This document shows positions 7,790-16,406 of a stretch of DNA of 63,705 bases, in pieces. A program made the translations under genes and the position numbers. The notes below the pieces were generated by a model that saw only the letters and a list, made by a program, of their open reading frames with translations, made no database searches and had not been told where the DNA came from. The DNA comes from HGM04593 sp045661205 (GTDB lineage Bacteria; Bacteroidota; Bacteroidia; Bacteroidales; Bacteroidaceae): NCBI GenBank assembly GCA_045661205.1, contig JAZRFE010000012.1, positions 1 to 63,705 on the forward strand. Direction: 5' to 3'. Each line of letters begins with the position of its first letter. Positions within the stretch are counted from its first letter, which is position 1.

Positions 7790-10633
7790 TTATCTCTCTA
7801 GTTCGCGTGCAAGATAGGGAGCTGTGTACCCCACTCCGGCTTCCGCAACCTCTTCGGGAGTGCCACATGCAACCACCACACCACCGTCACGACCACCCTC
7901 GGGACCCATATCGATAATATAATCGGCCATTTTTATAACATCGAGATTGTGCTCGATGATAATAACCGTATTACCCTTGTCCACCAAACGATTGACAACA
8001 CCCATAAGCACCCTTATATCCTCGAAGTGCAGACCGGTAGTTGGCTCATCGAGCAGGTAAAGTGTCTTTCCTGTGTCGCGTTTGGAAAGCTCGGTTGCCA
8101 ACTTCACACGCTGACTCTCGCCACCCGACAGAGTGGTCGATGGCTGACCCAATTTTATATATCCGAGGCCAACATCCTGCAACACTTTTATCTTGTTAAG
8201 AATGACAGGCACATTCTCGAAGAACTCCACAGCCATGTTTATTGTCATGTCAAGAACATCGGCAATGGACTTACCTTTATAACGCACCTCGAGCGTCTCG
8301 CGATTGTAGCGTTTGCCGTGACACACCTCGCAAGGGACCATCACGTCGGGCAAGAAATTCATTTCCAATGTCTTGTAACCATTACCACCGCATGCATCGC
8401 AACGACCGCCCGACACATTGAACGAGAAACGACCGGCCTTATAACCGCGAATTTTAGCCTCGGGAAGTTCCACAAAAAGATTTCTTATATCAGCAAAGAC
8501 ACCCGTATATGTGGCAGGGTTGGAACGCGGGGTGCGCCCAAGCGGCGACTGGTCCACATTCACCACCTTATCAATATTTTCTATACCTTCGATAGAATCG
8601 TAAGGCAATGGCTGCTGCAACGAGCGATAGAAATGTTGCGAGAGGATAGGCTGCAACGTATTGTTTATGAGCGAAGATTTTCCACCACCCGACACACCGG
8701 TAACACATATCAGTTTGCCAAGCGGGAACTCCACATTCACATTTTTCAGGTTGTTACCCCTCGCACCAAACAGTTTAATGCTTTTTCCGTTACCCGGGCG
8801 GCGTACGGCAGGCACCTCTATCTTCTCCTCGCCGCTAAGATAGCGTGCAGTCATAGTACCGCTGCTCATCATTGCCTTGGGCGTGCCTTGAAAGACAACA
8901 TTTCCACCCTTGCGACCTGCTTTAGGGCCAAGGTCTATGATATAATCGGAGCTGAGCATAATATCTCGGTCGTGCTCCACCACTACAACGGTGTTAACCG
9001 CATCGCGCAGAGTCTTAAGAGAATTTATCAGTCGGTCGTTATCACGAGAATGTAAGCCAATGCTCGGTTCATCAAGGATATACAGCACATTAACAAGCTG
9101 CGAACCCACCTGTGTGGCAAGACGTATACGCTGCCCTTCGCCACCCGACAAAGTAGCCGATGCACGGTTGAGCGACAGATAACCCAAGCCCACGTCGAGC
9201 AGAAACCTCAGACGCGCAACTATCTCCTTTACTATCTCCTCGGCAATGGCACGCTGCTTGTCGGTAAGATGTTTTTCAAGGTCGAGCAACCATGCGTAAA
9301 GTTCGTTTATATCCATCGTGGCAAGCTCGTGAATATTCTTGCCGTTTATTCTGAAATGCAAAGCCTCTTTGTTGAGACGCGCGCCACCGCACTCGGGACA
9401 CTCCATCATCACCGAGAACTGCTCGGCCCAACGCTGCTCTTTGGCCGACACACCTGCCTCGCGCTGCATCTGAATATATTTCATCAAGCCGTCATACGTC
9501 ACAAAGCCATCGTAGAGGAACTCGGCGCCGGCAGGACGCAAAGGCACCGGCGAGCCATAAAGTATCTCGTCTATTGCCTCCTCGGGCAACAGTTCGACAG
9601 GAGTTTCAAGGTCGGCCTCGTAACGTTCGAGAATGGTCTCTATCTGCTTGAATATGGTCGATTTCTTATATTTCCCAAGAGGGGCAAGAGCACCCTCATA
9701 TATCGACAATTTGCGATCGGGGATAATCTTCTCCACATCCACCTGACTGACAACGCCCAATCCTTTACATTTGGGGCAAAAGCCCTGCGGAGAGTTAAAA
9801 GAGAAATTATGAGGGTCGGGCTCGTTGTAAGCGATACCCGTCACAGGACACATCAACTTTTTGGAGTAGTAACGCACCTCGCCCGAGGGCATCTCCATCA
9901 ACATCACAAGACCGTTACCCTGAGCCATCGTAGTTTTAAGGCTCTCTCTCAATCGTTGTGTATCCTTTGCATCGGCAACAAGTTTATCCACAACCACCTC
10001 TATACTATGGTTCTTGTAACGTTCGAGAGCCATTCCATGTGTCATTTCGCACATCTCGCCATCGATGCGCACATTCAGGTAGCCCTTGCGCATCATCTGC
10101 TCGAACAGCTCCTTATAATGACCTTTACGCGCCTTCACAAGCGGAGCAAGCATATAAATGCGTTTGCCGTCATAGTCTTTAAGAATGAGGTCGAGAACCT
10201 GCTCCTCGGTATATTTCACCATCTTTTCGCCCGAGAGATAGGAATAAGCATCGGCCACTCGCGAAAAGAGCAGACGCATATAATCGTAAATCTCGGTTGT
10301 GGTGCCCACCGTAGAACGGGGGTTTTTATTAGTAGTCTTTTGCTCAATGGAAATCACAGGCGAAAGACCTGTAATCTTATCAACATCGGGGCGTTCCATG
10401 CCTCCGAGAAAATTGCGGGCATAGGTCGAAAAAGTCTCAAGATAGCGACGCTGACCCTCAGCAAAAATAGTATCGAAAGCCAACGATGACTTTCCGCTAC
10501 CACTGAGACCGGTAATCACCGTCAAAGCATCGTGCGGAATATTCACATCAATATTTTTGAGGTTGTGCACACGCGCACCCCACACCTCTATTTTATCACT
10601 TCTCTCTTCCACCTTATCAATTATTAACAGCAC
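7790..10633 (-). CDS. uvrA: Excinuclease ABC subunit UvrA
   Basis: The 947-residue protein has the full UvrA plan: Walker A GLSGSGKSS near residue 43, CxxC zinc modules (CPVTG, FCPKCKGLG), ABC signature LSGGEGQRIRLATQ, then a second ATPase with GVSGGGKSS, zinc finger RCDACGGNGY...CEVCHGKRY and signature LSGGESQRVKLATEL. UvrA2 recognises bulky DNA lesions and loads UvrB. The start used is a GTG at 10633, which overlaps the upstream gene by 17 nt. A GTG a few codons downstream is also possible, because conserved sequence begins only at about IEVWGARVHNLKN. No promoter of its own is evident, so it is probably transcribed with the upstream type B T9SS gene. Confidence 0.95.
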   Translation of the reverse strand: MLLIIDKVEERSDKIEVWGARVHNLKNIDVNIPHDALTVITGLSGSGKSSLAFDTIFAEGQRRYLETFSTYARNFLGGMERPDVDKITGLSPVISIEQKTTNKNPRSTVGTTTEIYDYMRLLFSRVADAYSYLSGEKMVKYTEEQVLDLILKDYDGKRIYMLAPLVKARKGHYKELFEQMMRKGYLNVRIDGEMCEMTHGMALERYKNHSIEVVVDKLVADAKDTQRLRESLKTTMAQGNGLVMLMEMPSGEVRYYSKKLMCPVTGIAYNEPDPHNFSFNSPQGFCPKCKGLGVVSQVDVEKIIPDRKLSIYEGALAPLGKYKKSTIFKQIETILERYEADLETPVELLPEEAIDEILYGSPVPLRPAGAEFLYDGFVTYDGLMKYIQMQREAGVSAKEQRWAEQFSVMMECPECGGARLNKEALHFRINGKNIHELATMDINELYAWLLDLEKHLTDKQRAIAEEIVKEIVARLRFLLDVGLGYLSLNRASATLSGGEGQRIRLATQVGSQLVNVLYILDEPSIGLHSRDNDRLINSLKTLRDAVNTVVVVEHDRDIMLSSDYIIDLGPKAGRKGGNVVFQGTPKAMMSSGTMTARYLSGEEKIEVPAVRRPGNGKSIKLFGARGNNLKNVNVEFPLGKLICVTGVSGGGKSSLINNTLQPILSQHFYRSLQQPLPYDSIEGIENIDKVVNVDQSPLGRTPRSNPATYTGVFADIRNLFVELPEAKIRGYKAGRFSFNVSGGRCDACGGNGYKTLEMNFLPDVMVPCEVCHGKRYNRETLEVRYKGKSIADVLDMTINMAVEFFENVPVILNKIKVLQDVGLGYIKLGQPSTTLSGGESQRVKLATELSKRDTGKTLYLLDEPTTGLHFEDIRVLMGVVNRLVDKGNTVIIIEHNLDVIKMADYIIDMGPEGGRDGGVVVACGTPEEVAEAGVGYTAPYLARELER

Positions 10634-11348
10634 CCTCCTCGGTATATCCTCTCAACAAATTCACAGCCTGACGAATATCATACTTTATTCCATCGGCACC
10701 AAGTGCCTGCACCACAACAAAGTAGACACCATCTTTCACAGGTGTGCCTTTATATGTACCATCCCAGCCGCAACTCTCACAATCCATTTCGTTCATGCCC
10801 CACTTATACAACTGCTGTCCCCAACGATTGTATATAGCCGCCGAAAAAGAGATTATCGACTTCACCTCAAAGACATTGAAATAGTCGTTGATACCATCGT
10901 CGTTGGGCGAAAAAGCATTGGGCACTTTCAGCGAGGACTCACTAATCACTATTTGGAAAGGCTCATACTCATATTCAAGAACAAGATTTTCATCATCTTT
11001 GTGCGAATATGTAACATAAAGTCGCACAGTGAAAGAACCCGCCTCATTAAAATCATAATCGACATCTTTGTCAAATCTTTTAAGGAAAGGCTGTGGTTCT
11101 TCATCGCGGAAGAAGCTCCACTCACAAGCACAAGTATAGCCCTCGTACTCCTCGGCATTAGCCAAAAAGCGCGCTTTCAACGGAGCCTGACCGGTAAAGG
11201 AACCACCCTCGTCGAGTAATTCTTCAACACCATTCTTGTCGATAACCACCGCTTCGGGGATGGGCGCCTCGACCAAAATCTGCGCATTTCCCTTGCAAAC
11301 AAACGCTATAAAGAACACGAGCAGACAAAAAACATATCTATTCATCAT
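10617..11348 (-). CDS. Secreted protein with gliding-motility/type B T9SS C-terminal domain
   Basis: About 243 residues from the ATG at 11348. A start at 11363 is also open, but it would sit only a few bases from the presumed transcription start. A signal peptide (MMNRYVFCLLVFFIAFVCKGNAQ) is followed by a beta-rich PKD-like segment (GQAPLKARFLA...EWSFFRD). The C-terminal ~90 residues match the CHU_C/type B T9SS domain: VPNAFSPNDDGINDYFNV, IYNRWGQQLYKW, GWDGTYKGTPVKDGVYFVVV. Such proteins are exported by type IX secretion and often attach to the surface with the SprF/PorP partner. It overlaps uvrA by 17 nt. The end of a structured repeat supplies a TATTTTTG box just upstream. Confidence 0.87.
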   Translation of the reverse strand: MMNRYVFCLLVFFIAFVCKGNAQILVEAPIPEAVVIDKNGVEELLDEGGSFTGQAPLKARFLANAEEYEGYTCACEWSFFRDEEPQPFLKRFDKDVDYDFNEAGSFTVRLYVTYSHKDDENLVLEYEYEPFQIVISESSLKVPNAFSPNDDGINDYFNVFEVKSIISFSAAIYNRWGQQLYKWGMNEMDCESCGWDGTYKGTPVKDGVYFVVVQALGADGIKYDIRQAVNLLRGYTEEGAVNN

Positions 11349-11374
11349 AAAACTTCGTTTCATATCTTACTAAT

Positions 11375-11479
11375 TTGCAAAAATAGTGCAAGTCGAGAGG
11401 AGAACAAAATAAATTCATTTATTTTTTATTCCGAGACGCAGCCTATTTTATTTAAAAATAGTGCAAGTCGAGAGGAGAA
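11375..11479. repeat. Structured intergenic repeat, full copy plus partial copy (family copy A)
   Basis: The unit 11375-11453 has imperfect inverted ends (AAAATAGTGC on the left, GCAGCCTATTTT on the right) and a central hairpin with 8-bp arms (11406-11413 and 11418-11425) around a TTCA loop. It is followed directly by a second left end: 26 bases (11454-11479) are identical to 11379-11404. The same architecture, with different stem bases but the same TTCA loop, occurs at 42671-42770. The left end contains TATTTTTG in outward orientation, placed as a -7 box for the gene starting at 11348. I recall similar repeats in other Bacteroidales genomes but cannot verify this here. Confidence 0.7.
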
Positions 11480-11551
11480 GAAAAAAAGCCCGCAACAAAT
11501 TCACTATAATCCGATAAATTTAATTAATTTTGCGCACTAACACTTAAAAAG

Positions 11552-12373
11552 ATGAGAAAGCCCCAAACAATAGGAATAGTAATTTCCACATACAACAACC
11601 CCGCGTGGTTAGAAAAAACCCTTTGGGGATACCTTTATCAGACACGCCCCGCCGACGAAATAATCATCGCCGACGATGGTTCTCGCGACGACACCCGACA
11701 GCTCATAGACAGTTTCCGCGACAAACTACCTATCAAGCACGTATGGCACGAGGACAACGGCTTTCAAAAGTCACGCATACTGAACAAGGCTCTCATTGCA
11801 GCCGAGAGCGACTATCTCATCTTCACCGACCAGGACTGCATTCCCCGCAAAGACTTCATCGCCACACACGAAGCATATGCCCAGGAGGGTTATTTCCTTT
11901 CGGGTGGCTACTTCAAACTGCCGATGGACATCAGCAAAGCTCTCACACAAGACGATGTTGCCAGCGAAAGAGCATTCAGCTTGTCGTGGCTGAAAAAGCA
12001 GGGAATGAAGATGAATTTTAAGTGCAGCAAACTCATTAAGAGCAAGATATTCACTCAAATAATGAACCGCATCACACCCCGCGGAGCCACATGGAACGGA
12101 TGCAACGCATCGGGCTGGCTTGCAGACATGATGCGCATCAACGGCTACAACGAAGAGATGCAGTATGGCGGGCAAGACCGCGAATTTGGTGAACGCCTGT
12201 TCAACTTAGGCATAAAATCGAAGCAGATATGCTATTCGGCCATCACCATGCACCTCGACCACAAACGCCCCTACAAGACCAAAGAGTCGATGGACAAGAA
12301 CAAGGCGATACGCCGTAACACACGCAAGACAGGAATCATTGAGACTCCCAACGGAATAAAACAAAGACACTGA
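11552..12373 (+). CDS. Family 2 glycosyltransferase (galactosyltransferase-like C-terminus)
   Basis: The 273-residue protein is a GT-A fold enzyme: IGIVISTYNNPAWLEKTL at the N-terminus, the nucleotide-binding DDGSRDDT, the metal-binding DQD in YLIFTDQDCIPR (about residue 95), and the acceptor-side motif YGGQDREFGERL near residue 205. It should transfer a sugar from a nucleotide donor to a surface glycan. The next genes, read convergently, are a GT90-like transferase and a lipid A acyltransferase, which suggests lipopolysaccharide core or lipid-linked glycan synthesis. A TAATTTTG box at 11525-11532 could be its -7 element. The sugar and the acceptor are unknown. Confidence 0.85.
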   Translation: MRKPQTIGIVISTYNNPAWLEKTLWGYLYQTRPADEIIIADDGSRDDTRQLIDSFRDKLPIKHVWHEDNGFQKSRILNKALIAAESDYLIFTDQDCIPRKDFIATHEAYAQEGYFLSGGYFKLPMDISKALTQDDVASERAFSLSWLKKQGMKMNFKCSKLIKSKIFTQIMNRITPRGATWNGCNASGWLADMMRINGYNEEMQYGGQDREFGERLFNLGIKSKQICYSAITMHLDHKRPYKTKESMDKNKAIRRNTRKTGIIETPNGIKQRH

Positions 12374-12376
12374 TTA

Positions 12377-13354
12377 TCACTGTCGGCCATCACCCGTCTT
12401 CTCGAAATACTTTTTCAAGACAAGCAACGAAATCAAGTCTTCACGTCTGTTGTTGCGGAATTGTGCAACAAACTCATGAGCGTGGTCTATGATAGCCTGC
12501 GCCTTATCGGGGTGGGCAATATAATAGTTCAGTTTCTCTTCGAGGTCGGAGTAATCGTCATTAATGCACACATAGTGATAATCGGGAACCAAAGTACCCT
12601 CCATGAACCAAGTCTCATACTTGGGGCGAGGCATCACCGCCAACGAGTTTGACGACATCACCCATTTAAGATTACTTGCAACATCAAAACCCTCTATGCA
12701 GAGAATAAACTTATAATCAAGGTGTTCGTCGATGGAGATAGAGGGTTTTATCCACTCGGGAGACACCACATTGTTGGCATTTATCTGCCCCAGGTCGCAC
12801 ATCGGATGGTTGAAATACATTTGCCAAAAGCGCACACGCTGTGGCTGCTTGATGCAAGCCCTTCCAATGAGCATATCCTTCTTGTCACAAAAGTGTCTAT
12901 CATCCTTCACAAAAGTATAATGACGTATCTTGTTCAGTTTCAAGATAACAGAATTGGCATTATCGCCGGCTATCGGACGGCTCTTTGTGAGCGAAGGTGT
13001 GTCGGGAACATTCGTTATATCACCAAAGAGAGTGACAATCCTATTATCATCAGAAAAATAGCGAGTATATTCATAAGTATCGAAGAAGTAGACATTACCC
13101 TTCTTGCGCTGAAGTTTAAAATCCTTCAGAGCAACACTTTTGGCAATATCCAACGGAGTATACTCCTCCAATTTATTATAATAGTTCACACGACGCAAGA
13201 TGTACTCCTTATCCTCCTTCTCCAAGCGCGCAAGCTCACGACCAAGCATTGCGCGATAGATACATTTGGGAATAATGTAACGTACAAAGTTCCTTAAATA
13301 GTAAAAAGGCTTGTTATTCTTGTGTTTTTGTTTGCGTATGAATGATAACATCAT
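12377..13354 (-). CDS. GT90/CAP10-like glycosyltransferase, probable LPS core
   Basis: About 325 residues from the ATG at 13354, chosen because it forms an ATGA overlap with the stop of the upstream acyltransferase gene; the longer open frame runs back into that gene. The features resemble the CAP10/GT90 family (LPS glucosyl- or xylosyltransferases): VYFFDTYEYTRYF, RFWQMYFNHPMCDLGQIN, and the donor-site segment FILCIEGFDVASNLKWVMSS followed by MPRPKYETWFMEG and EKLNYYIAHPDKAQ. The protein is basic at its N-terminus and without membrane segments, so it probably acts on the cytosolic face of the inner membrane. Its transcription ends 3 nt from the oppositely oriented GT2 gene. The exact sugar is unknown. 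Confidence 0.75.
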   Translation of the reverse strand: MMLSFIRKQKHKNNKPFYYLRNFVRYIIPKCIYRAMLGRELARLEKEDKEYILRRVNYYNKLEEYTPLDIAKSVALKDFKLQRKKGNVYFFDTYEYTRYFSDDNRIVTLFGDITNVPDTPSLTKSRPIAGDNANSVILKLNKIRHYTFVKDDRHFCDKKDMLIGRACIKQPQRVRFWQMYFNHPMCDLGQINANNVVSPEWIKPSISIDEHLDYKFILCIEGFDVASNLKWVMSSNSLAVMPRPKYETWFMEGTLVPDYHYVCINDDYSDLEEKLNYYIAHPDKAQAIIDHAHEFVAQFRNNRREDLISLLVLKKYFEKTGDGRQ

Positions 13355-14292
13355 GCTTGGCTTTTTTCTTTCAGACGTTTTAATCTTCTCTCGTTCCACT
13401 CCTGATATCTTGCGCGAGTGCGTTTCCAACGGCGGTGAGTCCACAGCCACAGTTCGGGGTACTCCCTGATATTATCTTCGAGAAGAACATAATACTTTTT
13501 GGTTAATTCATCCTCGGGTAACGACATCACATCGTTGCTAATAAGGTTAAAAGTCGCAACATAACGCCCGCGACGCTCTTTCCTAAACGACATATAATAT
13601 GCCGTACCATCAATCTTGCGCGCAATCTTCTCGGTACCCACAAAGACAGGTGTCTCGCGATGGAAGAATGGCAACCACAGACTTATGGCCTCCCAATGGG
13701 GTACCTGGTCGGCGATGAATCCTACGATATAAGGTTTTTTGCTACGGTTCAAGTCCAAAATTCTGCGCAAAGTATTTTTCATGGCAATGCACTCCGAGCC
13801 AAACTGCTCGCGCAGTTCAATGAAAAGCCTGTCGAGTGCCTGGCTGCTCAACGGATGATATATCTGCCCCAAGTTTATATCGGAATTCTTAAGGTGCAAC
13901 GGCAAAGAGGTTATATATTCCCAATTAAAAAAATGGCCGATATACACCACAGCGGGCTTACCCTCCTCCACAAGCATGCGCTCCACCTCTTCCACACCCT
14001 CGAAACGAATATACTTTTTCATCTTCTCGGGCTTTATGCGTATAAGTTTTATTGTCTCTACGATATAATCACAGAACGCGGCATAGAACTTTTTCTCTAT
14101 CGCCATAATCTCCTTTAAAGACTTCTCGGGAAAAGATTTTGTAAGATTGTCGCGCACCACCTTGCGACGATAACGACCCACATAGTATATCAACAGATAT
14201 AACAAATCGCTAAACAGGTAAAGCACCTTAAATGGAAACAATGCACCGAAATTCCACAGCGCACGTATTATTTGATAATTAAGTTTCTTCAT
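13351..14292 (-). CDS. Lipid A biosynthesis acyltransferase, LpxL/HtrB family
   Basis: 313 residues from MKKLNYQ at 14292. An upstream extension to 14343 is open but lacks family similarity and would place the TATCTTTG box (14308-14301) inside the gene. One N-terminal membrane helix (FPFKVLYLFSDLLYLLIYY) is followed by the RRKVVRDNLTKSFPEKS segment. The catalytic H-x4-E/D motif is HFFNWE (His120, Glu125), and GFIADQVPHWEAISLWLPFFHRETPVFVG matches the acceptor-site block. The enzyme adds a secondary acyl chain to lipid A at the inner membrane. It overlaps the downstream GT90-like gene by 4 nt, so the two are coupled. Confidence 0.9.
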   Translation of the reverse strand: MKKLNYQIIRALWNFGALFPFKVLYLFSDLLYLLIYYVGRYRRKVVRDNLTKSFPEKSLKEIMAIEKKFYAAFCDYIVETIKLIRIKPEKMKKYIRFEGVEEVERMLVEEGKPAVVYIGHFFNWEYITSLPLHLKNSDINLGQIYHPLSSQALDRLFIELREQFGSECIAMKNTLRRILDLNRSKKPYIVGFIADQVPHWEAISLWLPFFHRETPVFVGTEKIARKIDGTAYYMSFRKERRGRYVATFNLISNDVMSLPEDELTKKYYVLLEDNIREYPELWLWTHRRWKRTRARYQEWNERRLKRLKEKSQA

Positions 14293-14561
14293 AGTAACTG
14301 CAAAGATAATGCTTAATTTGTGAAACTCTTTTAAAATAAACAAAAAATCATCACGCCTAAAAAAAACTTAAACAACCCACCTTCTTAAGTCAGCATCAAC
14401 ACTTAAGAGTTTGCATGGATGTTTTTTCAAAAAGTGTATATTTGCACAAATATTAATTAAAGTATTCCCGACCATTTTATGCTGATATTCTATGTTTTTT
14501 TATAAATTTGCAAATTAATTCCATTATATAAAAACAGATAGAAAACCACAGCACAATATAA

Positions 14562-16406
14562 ATGAGCCACAAAAGAACAATAATATACCTCATTTGTCTG
14601 ATACTCTGCACTTTTACCCTTAAGGCGCAGAACGACAACCATTTTGTACACACCGTAAGCAAAGGACAGACACTCTACTCCATTGCCCGCATGTACGAAG
14701 TGAGCGTAAACGACATTATAGCACTCAACCCCGAATGTGCGCAAAAACTCGCCATAGGCTACAAACTGAAAATAGCGCAAAAGAACAAAGCGACAACCAC
14801 TGCCGCCACCGACAATAAACGCTACCACACCATACAGGCAGGCGAGACACTCTATCGTCTGAGCCAAAAATACGGCATCACTCCTCAGGAAATATGCGCA
14901 GCCAACCCCGGCCTTAGCATCAGCAATTTCCGCACAGGCGAAGTTATATTGATACCCGCATCACAGAAAGCCAAGCAGCCGGCAGCCACCGAGCAGCCCG
15001 CCAAAGTGGAAGAGACAAAAAGCACAACCACAGCAGACATACGCACCACCCACAAGGTAGAAAAAGGCGAAACAGTATACAGCATCTCACGTCGTTACGG
15101 AATAACCGAAGAGGAACTTATTGCCGCCAACCCTCAGATAAAGAAAAACAAGCTGAAGCGCAAAAGCATAATAGCAATTCCCTATTCGCAAAAGGAGATT
15201 GCCCAAAAAGCAGAGCAAGAGCAGAAAAAGATAGAAAAAGAGCAGAGCAATGCCGAGATTTTCCGCAAGATAGAAGAAGAGGAAGAGAAAAACAACACAA
15301 GCATAGGCGATGCGCTTAAGGTTGCAGTGGTGCTCCCATTCATGCTCGACACATACTCGCCCACCGAACAGTCGCGCATGGTAGAATACTACGAAGGCTT
15401 TCTGATGGCAGTGGAGCGTCTTAAACAATACGGTTACTCTTTCGAGATAAACACCTACGACTCGGGCAAAGAGAGCAATAGCCTCGCACCGCTGCTCGAA
15501 AGCGGCAAGCTCGACAACTGCAACATCATCTTCGGAGCACTGCATGCCAAGCACAACAAAGAGCTTGCACAGTTCGCACAGAAAAAAGAGATACCGCTTG
15601 TCATCCCCTTTACATCTAAAGAGGATGAAATATTCCGCAACCCTATGGTGTATGTAGTAAACACCATGCAATCCTACTTCTTCTCCGAAGTAATAGACCA
15701 CTTCTCACGCAAATTTGCAGGCACTAACGTCATATTCATAGAGAACGACAACAACGGCAACAACAAAAAAGAGTTTGTAAGCACACTCAAGAAGAGCCTT
15801 GTCAAGAACAACCACGCCCACACATCGCTCTCTATGGAACATTTCATCGGTCAGGAGCCCGACTACGCATCGATAAAGGCAGCCATGAAGGAGAATTGCA
15901 AAAACATCTTCATCCCCACCTCGGGCAGCGAGACAACCCTCTCGACACTGCTATCCTCGATGCTTGTAATGAAGAACGACACAGTGAACAATCTGCCCGA
16001 CTTCACCCTCTTCGGCTACCCCGAATGGCAAATATATGCCAACAACATGCAGAGCAAGATGTACGAAGTAGGTACATACTTCTACACATCCATTTTCAGC
16101 CACGCATCGTTTGCCGAGACAACACGTTTTCAGCAAAACTACATACAATGGTACAGCCACATGTATCAGAACATCTACCCCCGATACAGCATGCTTGGCT
16201 ACGACACAGGCTACTATTTCCTACTCGCAGCAAGCAAATATGGCAAAAACATGGGCGACAACATAAACAAGGTAAGTTTCACCCCCATACAGACAGGCTT
16301 CAAGTTCGAGCGCGTAAATAATTGGGGAGGATTTGTAAACAAAAAGATATACTTTGTACATTATACACCCGAATATAAAGTTGAAAAAATAGATTTTGAC
16401 AAATGA
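14562..16406 (+). CDS. Secreted protein with three LysM domains and a type 1 periplasmic-binding-like domain
   Basis: The 614-residue protein has a Sec signal peptide (ending LKAQ at residue 23) and three LysM repeats at about 29-72, 88-132 and 163-207 (HTVSKGQTLYSIARMY, YHTIQAGETLYRLSQKYG, THKVEKGETVYSISRRYG). A charged coiled linker rich in Lys and Glu (210-250) leads to a type 1 periplasmic-binding fold (255-610: KVAVVLPFMLDTYSP...EYYEGFLMAVERLK, TYDSGKES, NIIFGALHAKHN). LysM should bind peptidoglycan; the binding domain probably senses a small ligand in the periplasm. It overlaps the next gene by 4 nt (ATGA), and that gene encodes a shorter paralogue. No transporter genes accompany it, so a sensor or scaffold is likelier than an ABC importer component. 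Confidence 0.85.
   Translation: MSHKRTIIYLICLILCTFTLKAQNDNHFVHTVSKGQTLYSIARMYEVSVNDIIALNPECAQKLAIGYKLKIAQKNKATTTAATDNKRYHTIQAGETLYRLSQKYGITPQEICAANPGLSISNFRTGEVILIPASQKAKQPAATEQPAKVEETKSTTTADIRTTHKVEKGETVYSISRRYGITEEELIAANPQIKKNKLKRKSIIAIPYSQKEIAQKAEQEQKKIEKEQSNAEIFRKIEEEEEKNNTSIGDALKVAVVLPFMLDTYSPTEQSRMVEYYEGFLMAVERLKQYGYSFEINTYDSGKESNSLAPLLESGKLDNCNIIFGALHAKHNKELAQFAQKKEIPLVIPFTSKEDEIFRNPMVYVVNTMQSYFFSEVIDHFSRKFAGTNVIFIENDNNGNNKKEFVSTLKKSLVKNNHAHTSLSMEHFIGQEPDYASIKAAMKENCKNIFIPTSGSETTLSTLLSSMLVMKNDTVNNLPDFTLFGYPEWQIYANNMQSKMYEVGTYFYTSIFSHASFAETTRFQQNYIQWYSHMYQNIYPRYSMLGYDTGYYFLLAASKYGKNMGDNINKVSFTPIQTGFKFERVNNWGGFVNKKIYFVHYTPEYKVEKIDFDK

Noticed and set aside
9269..10489. A 406-codon plus-strand open frame opposite uvrA
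   Set aside because: It lies wholly inside uvrA, has His/Cys-rich composition typical of antisense frames and no family signature.
14293..14343. Longer start for the LpxL-type acyltransferase
   Set aside because: The extra 17 codons are outside the family alignment and include a TATCTTTG promoter box.
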